Assembly (NCBI RefSeq): GCF_008932295.1 | Contig: NZ_WBWA01000006.1 | Span: 1-64,000, forward strand | Source: Brucella tritici | Lineage (GTDB): Bacteria; Pseudomonadota; Alphaproteobacteria; Rhizobiales; Rhizobiaceae | Direction of reading: 5' to 3' | Length of the DNA stretch: 64,000 bases | In this document: positions 1 to 6,744 of the stretch, piece by piece | Layout of the letters: each line of letters begins with the position of its first letter | Position numbering within the stretch: position 1 is the first letter of the stretch | Notes under the pieces: model-generated | Databases searched by the model: none | What the model saw: only the letters and a program-made list of their open reading frames with translations | What the model was told of the DNA's origin: nothing | Translations under genes and position numbers: made by a program

Positions 1-90
1 TCTACTCAAATCAAACATCGCTGTCAAACTCTTTCAACCAACTCAAGGGACGAACCTGTCTGCCGCTAGCAGCGTCGCCGCCCTCGTTGT
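1..90 (-). other. Probable 5' leader of an rRNA operon (partial)
   Basis: This sequence starts just after the TTGACA-N17-CTATAT promoter and leaves the window leftwards. It has no credible reading frame and is GC-rich near the expected transcription start, as rRNA leaders are in Rhizobiales. No mature rRNA sequence can be seen here, so the call depends on the promoter. Confidence 0.5.
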
Positions 91-96
91 GGCGCC

Positions 97-125
97 ATAT
101 AGACCCCACAAACCAAAACTGTCAA
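97..125 (-). promoter_or_regulatory. rRNA operon promoter (-35/-10)
   Basis: On the minus strand TTGACA (120-125) is followed after exactly 17 bases by CTATAT (97-102). This is the arrangement of alphaproteobacterial rRNA operon promoters (TTGAC-N17-CTATAT). No reading frame lies downstream. The remaining 90 bases to the window edge look like the 5' leader of a stable RNA, including a repeated GTTGAAAGA segment. The 16S gene itself would lie left of the window, so the assignment is inferred from the promoter and leader. Confidence 0.7.
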
Positions 126-215
126 CGACCAATCCAAACTTTTCCAAAAAATCTTTCAACAGTCCAAAAACTGAAACAGACGCATCCGGCTCCTTATATA
201 AGGAACCATCCTGCT

Positions 216-1031
216 CTAGGCAGAGAGCCATCCCATGCGGTCCGCCACATCGTTCGCAAGAGCGCGTACCCGCTTGCCCATATCCTCTATAGTGTCAGGA
301 CGGGCTTCTGCTGCCATCATGGACAGAGCGATGCCAGCCGTGGGGTGGAAAGGTCGATCGCATATCGCAGCGCCGATGCAGAACATGCCTTCGCGCAACT
401 GGCCATTATCCAATGAATAGCCCCTTGCTCTTGCCTCAACCATCTCTGCCTCGAGCACCTTGGGCGAAGGCGCGCTCGCTGGCGTAATCAGTTCCGGCCA
501 TGCGGATGGCAGATGACGCGCCAGTTCCTGCGGCGACATCGCGGCCAGCATGGCCTTGCCTGTCGCGGTAAAGACTGCGGGAACGCGCATACCGATACGG
601 AATGTGATTCCAAGAGGCGCGGTAGAGTTACGGCAGGAAAGATAAATGACATCCGGCCCTTCGAGATGCGAGAGTGTCAATGTATGCGCGCCGAGCCCAT
701 CCGCCTCCGCAACCGCTTCATGAAATGCATCGACAATGTCGCTGCCCGCCATGAACACATTGGCCCAGCGCACCGATTGCGACCCCATCGTGAAGCTTCC
801 GTCACTGTTGAGCTTCAGCAGTTTGAGATGCACCAGCGTCTGGCAAAGTCCATGCACACTGCTTTTCGGCAAGCCGGTCCGGCGGGCCAGATCGGAAAGC
901 TTGAGCCCGTCAGCAGATCCCTTGCCGCCTTCCTGAACGGATTGCGCTACCTGATCCAGGATTTGCGCCGCGCGCATAACCGCCGGCACCAGTTTCTGGG
1001 AACTCTCTTCGTCGCTCACCGTTTTCGTCAT
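216..1031 (-). CDS. IclR-family transcriptional regulator
   Basis: A 271-residue protein with the IclR layout. An N-terminal winged helix (about residues 25-85) contains LSDLARRTGLPKSSVHGLCQTL as recognition region. A C-terminal effector-binding domain has the GMRVPAVFTATGKAMLAA stretch and ends in GIALSMMA. The gene is divergent from an aldehyde dehydrogenase gene, so it probably controls that gene and itself in response to a carboxylic acid. An ATG start at 1031 was preferred over a GTG at 1046, which has no better ribosome site; either is possible. Its 3' end runs towards the rRNA promoter on the same strand. The effector cannot be told from sequence. Confidence 0.88.
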   Translation of the reverse strand: MTKTVSDEESSQKLVPAVMRAAQILDQVAQSVQEGGKGSADGLKLSDLARRTGLPKSSVHGLCQTLVHLKLLKLNSDGSFTMGSQSVRWANVFMAGSDIVDAFHEAVAEADGLGAHTLTLSHLEGPDVIYLSCRNSTAPLGITFRIGMRVPAVFTATGKAMLAAMSPQELARHLPSAWPELITPASAPSPKVLEAEMVEARARGYSLDNGQLREGMFCIGAAICDRPFHPTAGIALSMMAAEARPDTIEDMGKRVRALANDVADRMGWLSA

Positions 1032-1115
1032 ATCTTTGCCATTCACCTGATCGACCGCCTGATTAACCGTTTGACTTTGGGTGTTGCGGCCTGTTTAATT
1101 CGAAATATCGTAAGC

Positions 1116-1133
1116 TGTTCAATATACTGAACA
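1116..1133. promoter_or_regulatory. Inverted repeat, probable IclR operator
   Basis: TGTTCAATATACTGAACA is a 6-6-6 inverted repeat with perfect arms in the 136-base divergent region between the IclR regulator and the aldehyde dehydrogenase gene. IclR proteins bind such palindromes between divergent promoters. Its use by this particular regulator is inference from position. Confidence 0.55.
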
Positions 1134-1167
1134 CGCTTTCTCTGCAAGACTGGGATGGAACATCAAT

Positions 1168-2619
1168 ATGCTCGCTTTGAAAGACCCCTCACTGCTCAAA
1201 TCGCAATGCCTTGTTGGCGGGCGCTGGATAGACGCCACGGACGGCACCAAGATCGACGTGACCAATCCGGCAGACGGTTCGGTCGTCGGCACGGTTCCCT
1301 CCCTTTCTGTCGCGACCATCAAGGAAGCCATCGACGCTTCCGCCAAGGCTTTCCCGGCATGGGCAGCCAAGACTGCCAAGGAGCGCACCGCGATCCTGCG
1401 CAAATGGTTCGACCTCATCGTGGCCAATGCTGACGATATCGCTCTTATCATGACGTCCGAGCAGGGTAAGCCGCTTGCAGAAGCACGCGGCGAAGTTCTC
1501 TATGCGGCATCATTCATCGAATGGTTCGCTGAAGAAGCAAAGCGCGTTTATGGCGACACCATCCCTGCCCCGCAGGCGGGACAGCGCCTGACGGTCATCC
1601 GCCAGCCGGTCGGCGTTACTGCCGCAATCACCCCCTGGAACTTCCCGGCAGCGATGATTACCCGCAAGGCAGCACCTGCCCTTGCCGCCGGTTGCACCAT
1701 GATCGTGCGCCCTGCCGACCTCACGCCGCTGACGGCACTGGCGCTCGGCGTCCTCGCTGAGAAGGCTGGCATTCCGGCTGGCGTTCTCCAGATCGTTACC
1801 GGCAAGGCGCGCGAAATCGGCGCCGAACTGACTAGCAACGATATTGTGCGCAAGCTCTCCTTCACCGGTTCGACGGAAGTTGGCCGCCTGTTGATGGCGC
1901 AGTGCGCCCCGACCATCAAGCGCATCTCGCTGGAACTTGGTGGGAATGCGCCATTCATCGTGTTCGACGATGCTGATCTGGACGCAGCCGTCGACGGCGC
2001 CATGATTTCCAAATACCGCAATGCGGGCCAAACCTGTGTCTGCGCCAACCGCATCTATGTGCAGCGCGGGATTTACGACAAATTCGCCGAAAAGCTCGCA
2101 GCCAAGGTCAAGGAACTCAAGGTCGGCAACGGCACTGAACCGGGCGTTGTCATCGGCCCGATGATCGAGCCGAAGGCTATTACCAAGGTCAAGGCACATA
2201 TTGACGATGCCGTATCCAAGGGTGCGAAGCTCATCACCGGCGGCAAGGAACTGGGCGGTCTGTTCTTCGAACCCGGCGTGCTGACTGGCGTAACCCCCGA
2301 CATGATCGTCGCAAAGGAAGAAACCTTCGGCCCATTGGCACCACTCTTTGCCTTCGACACGGAAGAAGAAGTCATCGCCATGGCCAACGACACGATCTTC
2401 GGTCTGGCGGCTTACTTCTATACGGAGAATTTCAGCCGCGCGATCCGTGTCAGCGAAGGACTGGAATACGGCATGGTTGGCCACAATACCGGGCTCATTT
2501 CCAACGAGGTCGCGCCTTTTGGCGGCGTGAAGCAGTCGGGCCTCGGTCGTGAGGGTTCCAAATACGGCATCGAGGAATATCTCGAGACCAAATATATCTG
2601 CAGCGCCTACAAGCGTTAA
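1168..2619 (+). CDS. gabD: NAD(P)-dependent succinate-semialdehyde dehydrogenase
   Basis: At 483 residues this has the usual GabD length. It shows the aldehyde dehydrogenase signatures: TPWNFPAAMITRK in the cofactor domain, FTGSTEVGR, the catalytic glutamate motif LELGGNAPFIVFDDAD, and the nucleophilic cysteine in NAGQTCVCANR (about C290). The reaction is oxidation of succinate semialdehyde to succinate, feeding GABA or 4-hydroxybutyrate carbon into the TCA cycle. It is divergent from the IclR regulator, which suggests substrate induction. A strong terminator follows. A related semialdehyde substrate, such as glutarate semialdehyde, cannot be ruled out. Confidence 0.85.
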   Translation: MLALKDPSLLKSQCLVGGRWIDATDGTKIDVTNPADGSVVGTVPSLSVATIKEAIDASAKAFPAWAAKTAKERTAILRKWFDLIVANADDIALIMTSEQGKPLAEARGEVLYAASFIEWFAEEAKRVYGDTIPAPQAGQRLTVIRQPVGVTAAITPWNFPAAMITRKAAPALAAGCTMIVRPADLTPLTALALGVLAEKAGIPAGVLQIVTGKAREIGAELTSNDIVRKLSFTGSTEVGRLLMAQCAPTIKRISLELGGNAPFIVFDDADLDAAVDGAMISKYRNAGQTCVCANRIYVQRGIYDKFAEKLAAKVKELKVGNGTEPGVVIGPMIEPKAITKVKAHIDDAVSKGAKLITGGKELGGLFFEPGVLTGVTPDMIVAKEETFGPLAPLFAFDTEEEVIAMANDTIFGLAAYFYTENFSRAIRVSEGLEYGMVGHNTGLISNEVAPFGGVKQSGLGREGSKYGIEEYLETKYICSAYKR

Positions 2620-2660
2620 AAACTGCTGTTTTCCATACCGTTCCATGGAAAGTAGTCTCA

Positions 2661-2697
2661 AAAAAGATGGCGCGCATTGTTCGCGCCATCTTTTTTA
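2661..2697 (+). terminator. Rho-independent terminator after gabD
   Basis: AAAGATGGCGCG pairs with CGCGCCATCTTT across a 7-base loop and is followed by TTTTTT. This is a textbook intrinsic terminator, about 40 bases after the gabD stop. Confidence 0.85.
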
Positions 2698-2753
2698 TTT
2701 ATAGACGGTGCAACCGCTAATATGGCTCTGGCCTAAGATAATCCGGAAAATAT

Positions 2754-3344
2754 ATGCTGCGCCGCCTTTACGACTGGACGATTTCGCTTGCCGCAAGAAA
2801 ATCCGCCGAATGGTGGCTTGCCATCATCGCCTTTGTAGAAAGCTCGGTCTTTCTTGTCCCAGCCGATGTCCTGTTTCTGCCCATGGCGCTTGCACGCCCC
2901 GAACGCGCCTGGCGCTATGCCTTCATCGCGACGGTTTCGTCTGTCCTCGGCGGCATTGCGGGCTGGTATCTCGGCTATCACGCCTATGAACAGATCGCAA
3001 AACCGGTGCTCGAAATGTACGGCAAGCTGGACACGTTCGAGCAATTGCGGGGCACAACCAGCGCCGATGCTATATTGTTGATGCTGATTACCTCCGGCCT
3101 TGCGCATCTGCCGCCGATCAAGGTCGTGACGATCCTGTCCGGTGCAGCCGGCATCAATATCTGGCTGTTTATAGCATCGGCTATCGTTGCGCGCGGTGCG
3201 CGCTTCTATTTTCTGGCCTGGCTGCTGCGGCGATATGGCGAACCGATCCGCGATTTCATCGAAAAGCGCCTTGGCCTGATTGCCAGCCTCGTGGCCGTCG
3301 TCCTCATTGCGCTCTTCTTTGCTGTGAAATATCTTCACGTCTGA
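2754..3344 (+). CDS. YqaA/DedA-like inner-membrane protein
   Basis: A 196-residue polytopic membrane protein. After an N-terminal amphipathic stretch (LRRLYDWTISLAARKSAEWW) comes a re-entrant hydrophobic region with the family-typical ESSVFLVPADVLFLPMAL, then GGIAGWYLGYHAYE, then further hydrophobic segments around residues 100-150 and a final helix at about 172-192. This matches YqaA-type SNARE-associated/DedA relatives, which are linked to membrane lipid handling. The gene stands alone between the gabD terminator and dsbB. The exact function is unknown. Confidence 0.75.
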   Translation: MLRRLYDWTISLAARKSAEWWLAIIAFVESSVFLVPADVLFLPMALARPERAWRYAFIATVSSVLGGIAGWYLGYHAYEQIAKPVLEMYGKLDTFEQLRGTTSADAILLMLITSGLAHLPPIKVVTILSGAAGINIWLFIASAIVARGARFYFLAWLLRRYGEPIRDFIEKRLGLIASLVAVVLIALFFAVKYLHV

Positions 3345-3438
3345 GCGGTTCGCCCAAACTCGGTCAAAATAAATTGCTTGGAGACAAGCCAATTTTTTCG
3401 CTTAGGTTTATCTAAAGAGCCGTTTCAGGGAATCCCAT

Positions 3439-3963
3439 ATGGCGTTTGCACTCAATAATCCGGTCGGCAAAACACAGGCCTGGACCGCAGGCATCATGAC
3501 CATCGGCCTTGCCGCAACTGTCGGCACGGCACTGGGCTTCGAACATCTGGCTGGCTTCATGCCCTGCAAGCTCTGCCTCGAACAACGCACGCCTTATTAT
3601 ATAGGCGTTCCGGTTCTGGCTGCGGCATGGGTCTCCTACGGCCTGAAATGGCCGCCGATCCTGACGCGCGGTCTCATTTTGATCGGCGCGCTCCTGATGA
3701 CCTTCGGGCTGGCGCTTGCCATCTATCATACCGGCGTTGAACTGAAGTACTGGCCTGGGCCGATCGACTGCAGCGCCGCGACGATGAAGGTCACGCTGGA
3801 TGCGGGTAATCTCCTGAGCGACCTCAATTCCACGCGTCCGCCCGCATGCGACAGCGCACCGGGCCACTTCCTCGGCTTGTCCTTTGCCGGATGGAACGTC
3901 GTCGCAAGCCTGCTCTTTGCAGCTATCGGCTACTACGGCGCTTTTGCGAAAAGTGGGAAGTAA
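3439..3963 (+). CDS. dsbB: Disulfide bond formation protein B
   Basis: A 174-residue inner-membrane protein with four hydrophobic helices. The first periplasmic loop carries the quinone-linked redox pair CKLC (about C43 and C46) followed by LEQR, as in DsbB. The second loop supplies two further cysteines in IDCSAATMKV and PACDSA. The protein reoxidises DsbA and passes electrons to ubiquinone. No dsbA is next to it in this window. A fragment of a palindromic repeat begins directly after its stop codon. Confidence 0.85.
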   Translation: MAFALNNPVGKTQAWTAGIMTIGLAATVGTALGFEHLAGFMPCKLCLEQRTPYYIGVPVLAAAWVSYGLKWPPILTRGLILIGALLMTFGLALAIYHTGVELKYWPGPIDCSAATMKVTLDAGNLLSDLNSTRPPACDSAPGHFLGLSFAGWNVVASLLFAAIGYYGAFAKSGK

Positions 3964-3964
3964 G

Positions 3965-3995
3965 CAGACCGGCATGGCGACTTTTGGAGCAGACA
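3965..3995 (+). repeat. Half copy of the GAGCCTG/CAGGCTC element
   Basis: GCAGACCGGCATGGCGAC followed by TTTTGGAGCAG matches the right-hand part of the element inside the tRNA synthetase gene (6234-6261) with only a few changes. The left half is absent. It fills the gap between the convergent dsbB and HNH genes. The bases next to it (GAGCCT on the minus strand) also form the last two codons of the HNH gene. Confidence 0.6.
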
Positions 3996-4568
3996 CTAAG
4001 GCTCCAGTTCGACATCCCAATACAGAAAATCGAGCCAGCTATCGTGCAGATGGTTGGGTGGGAAAAGGCGACCGTTATTGTGCAGGTCCTGCACGGTCGG
4101 CATGACCGGTTTCTGGCGCGGCCACATATGCGCGACGGCGGGCATCATGCCGCCCTTGCGCAGGTTGCACGGTGAACAGGCGGCGACCACATTTTCCCAC
4201 GTCGTCTCGCCGCCATGGCAACGCGGGGTAACGTGATCGAAGGTCAGGTCATGCGGCGAGCCGCAATACTGGCACTCAAAACGATCACGCAAAAAGACGT
4301 TGAAGCGCGTGAACGCAGGATAGCGCGGCGGCTTCACATAATCCTTCAGGCAAATCACGCTCGGAACGCGCATGGAGAACGATGGTGAGGAAACGATGTG
4401 ATCGTATTCCGCCACGATGTTCACGCGTTCGAGAAACACCGCCTTGATCGCATCCTGCCAGGACCAGAGCGACAGGGGATAATAGCTGAGCGGACGGTAA
4501 TCAGCGTTCAGAACCAGCGCGGGCAAGCCACTGGTCGAGACGGTTCTGGGTGAGACGGCAACAGTCAA
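3996..4568 (-). CDS. HNH endonuclease
   Basis: A 190-residue protein. The N-terminal ALVLNADYRPLSYYPLSLW motif is typical of this bacterial HNH family. The C-terminal zinc-finger nuclease core reads CQYCGSPHDLTFDHVTPRCHGG then NVVAACSPCN, giving the four zinc cysteines and the catalytic DHV. A TTG start at 4568 was chosen because AAGGAGG lies 7 bases upstream of it; an upstream ATG would add 23 residues without such a site. It is convergent with dsbB. A repair or nuclease role is assumed from family; the true substrate is unknown. Confidence 0.8.
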   Translation of the reverse strand: MTVAVSPRTVSTSGLPALVLNADYRPLSYYPLSLWSWQDAIKAVFLERVNIVAEYDHIVSSPSFSMRVPSVICLKDYVKPPRYPAFTRFNVFLRDRFECQYCGSPHDLTFDHVTPRCHGGETTWENVVAACSPCNLRKGGMMPAVAHMWPRQKPVMPTVQDLHNNGRLFPPNHLHDSWLDFLYWDVELEP

Positions 4569-4836
4569 GGGCGCACCTCCTTCAGAGCAACTCCGAAAAA
4601 GGGCGAAATGGCTCTCCATGCGGAATTGCGCTTTCATCGAAGCGCCGCGCGTCCATTTGGGCGCAACAACGACGCTCCAACCTCATGAGGACGGGACTGC
4701 AATCAGCAGAAAATCAAGCGTCTGCGAATCGAAATTCCGTCATCAGCCGATACGGATAATGTAAGCCCGACGTGACAGGATTGTGAAGCGGAAACGCATT
4801 TATGCTTCGGGAAACACGCAAGTTTTACAGCAGCAT

Positions 4837-5481
4837 CTATAAAAGTGGGGCCGCTTCGCGCCCCTTGATCGCTGCATAATAAGCCCAGAACAATCGCGCT
4901 GCCACACCGCGCCACGGCGCCCAGTCTTCCGCCAGCTTGCGAAGGGCAACAGCATCGGGCCGGATCTCATGGGCGAAGGCGTGGCCAACAGCCGTCTGCA
5001 AAGCCACGTCGCCAGCCGGAAACACATCCGGATGACCAGCCGCAAACAGAAGATAGACCTCTGCCGTCCACGGGCCGATGCCCTTGATCGCCGTCAGGGC
5101 CGCGATTGCTTCCTCGGCAGACAGATCGCAAAGCCCGTGCAGGTCGAGGCCACCTTCGGCAAGCGCTTGCGCAACTGCCAGAAGCGTTCTTTGCTTGGGG
5201 CGCGAGAGACCGGCAAAACGCCACGCCTCCTCCCCGCCCGCAATATACCCCTCCGGCGTCAGCGGATCGACGGCCTGCTTCAGCCTCGCCCAGATCGCGG
5301 CGGCACTGGCGGTCGAAACCTGCTGCGCAACAATGATGGAAGCCAGACTTTCAAATCCGGGTTCGGACCGGCGTAGCGGCACCGCATGGGAGCGGCTGCG
5401 AATATCGGCCAGCCGAATATCGGCGAGAACCAGAGCATCCAGCCCCGTCTCAATATCGCTCAATGTATCGATCCGCCGCAT
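4837..5481 (-). CDS. DNA-3-methyladenine glycosylase (AlkA-type)
   Basis: A 214-residue member of the helix-hairpin-helix GPD superfamily of base-excision glycosylases. The hairpin motif is LTAIKGIGPWTAEVYLLFA and the catalytic aspartate follows in FPAGDVALQTAVGHAF. The PWRGVAARLFWAYY segment near the end is typical for AlkA relatives. It should remove alkylated purines from DNA. The start at 5481 follows GAAAGG with good spacing; the frame could begin 18 codons earlier. It is divergent from the tRNA synthetase gene. Confidence 0.82.
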   Translation of the reverse strand: MRRIDTLSDIETGLDALVLADIRLADIRSRSHAVPLRRSEPGFESLASIIVAQQVSTASAAAIWARLKQAVDPLTPEGYIAGGEEAWRFAGLSRPKQRTLLAVAQALAEGGLDLHGLCDLSAEEAIAALTAIKGIGPWTAEVYLLFAAGHPDVFPAGDVALQTAVGHAFAHEIRPDAVALRKLAEDWAPWRGVAARLFWAYYAAIKGREAAPLL

Positions 5482-5582
5482 CGCACAGCCTTTCATTCTT
5501 TCGGTGCACAACGTACCAATGGAATCAGATGACATTCAACTGACATCGGCAACTGACATCGGCAACTGACATTGAACCCGCC

Positions 5583-6602
5583 ATGACCGTACCCGTTTTC
5601 CGCTTTGCTCCAAGTCCCAATGGCCAGCTTCACCTTGGCCATGCCTATTCCGCTCTTCTGAACGCAGACATGGCCAGAAAGAGCAACGGGCGCTTCCTGC
5701 TGCGCATGGAAGATATCGACACAGCACGCTGTACGCCTGCGCTGGAACAGGGCATTTACGATGATCTCCGCTGGCTTGGCCTGTCATGGGAAACCCCTGT
5801 GCGCCGCCAGTCGGAACATTTCGGCGAATATCGCAACGCCCTGACCAAACTTGCCGACAAGGGCCTTGTCTATCCTGCATTTCTCAGCCGGGGCGAAGTT
5901 CGCGAGCGGATCGGCGAAGCTTTCGCCAAGGGCAAGGACTGGCCTTCCGACCCGGATGGAACACCGCTCTATCCGCAAAGCGAGCGCGATCTGACCGAGA
6001 AAGAGCAGATGGAACGCATCGCCTCGGGCATGTCCTATGCCTGGCGGCTCAATATGGACAAGGCGCTGGAAGCCGCAGGTGAGCCACTTTTCTGGAATGA
6101 AAGCGGCACGGGTCCGAATGGTGAGAGCCTGAATCAAAAAGCGGCAGGCCGTGGCGAAAATGGTGATTTTCGAGTACCGAAGCGCAATGTACTTAACGTA
6201 CATGAGCACCGGAACACAGAACAGCGCCATTTGCAGACCGGCATGGCAACTTTTGGAACAGGCTCTGAAACCGGGCGCATTGCCGCCGACCCTGCCCGCT
6301 GGGGCGACGTGGTGATTGCACGCAAGGACACGCCGACCAGCTATCACCTTTCCGTGGTAGTGGACGATGCCTTGCAGGGCATTACCCATGTCGTGCGCGG
6401 GCATGATCTGTTTCACGCGACCTCCGTTCACCGGCTGCTGCAGAAACTGCTCGGCCTGCCGGAGCCGTTTTATCACCATCACGATCTCGTGCTGGGTGAC
6501 GACGGATTGAAACTGTCGAAGAGCCGCCAGGATACAGCGCTCGCATCATTGCGCGAGCAAGGCTTTACGCCCGACGATATTCGCGCCAAGCTATCGCTAT
6601 AA
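5583..6602 (+). CDS. gluQ: Glutamyl-Q tRNA(Asp) synthetase with an inserted repeat peptide
   Basis: A class I synthetase lacking an anticodon-binding domain, as in GluQ-RS (YadB), which glutamylates queuosine in tRNA-Asp. Visible motifs are FAPSPNGQLHLGHAYSAL (HIGH box, near residue 18), RMEDIDTARC, and LKLSKS (KMSKS box, near residue 310). At 339 residues it is about 40-50 longer than usual. The extra part, about residues 182-229, is encoded by a 141-bp palindromic element (6125-6265). Joining GPNGE directly to TGRIAADP restores the expected family sequence. The insert keeps the frame, contains no stop and lies before RHDL-type conserved regions. Whether the enzyme tolerates the insertion is unknown. 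Confidence 0.88.
   Translation: MTVPVFRFAPSPNGQLHLGHAYSALLNADMARKSNGRFLLRMEDIDTARCTPALEQGIYDDLRWLGLSWETPVRRQSEHFGEYRNALTKLADKGLVYPAFLSRGEVRERIGEAFAKGKDWPSDPDGTPLYPQSERDLTEKEQMERIASGMSYAWRLNMDKALEAAGEPLFWNESGTGPNGESLNQKAAGRGENGDFRVPKRNVLNVHEHRNTEQRHLQTGMATFGTGSETGRIAADPARWGDVVIARKDTPTSYHLSVVVDDALQGITHVVRGHDLFHATSVHRLLQKLLGLPEPFYHHHDLVLGDDGLKLSKSRQDTALASLREQGFTPDDIRAKLSL
6125..6265 (+). mobile_element. 141-bp palindromic MITE-like element inside gluQ
   Basis: The ends are GAGCCTG (6125-6131) and CAGGCTC (6259-6265), a perfect 7-bp inverted repeat whose similarity continues inward (CAAAAAG against CTTTTG). TGA occurs immediately before and after, consistent with a 3-bp target duplication. Its length of 141 (47 codons) keeps the gene in frame. 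A copy of its core (gcgaaaatggtgat, gtgagcaccgg, gccatttgcagacc) is at 42434-42545 and a half copy at 3965-3995. It encodes no transposase. Confidence 0.75.
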
Positions 6603-6744
6603 AAACTATTTTCGCCGCAGCGTCACAGATGATGTGCCTGCGCACCGATTGACGAAAGCCCGCCAAAGCGGTTCAAAGGCAGCATGATAGCTGGCACTGA
6701 AGAGTGCTGGCGGCAGATTTGTTTATTTTGAAGGAGGCAGAGCC

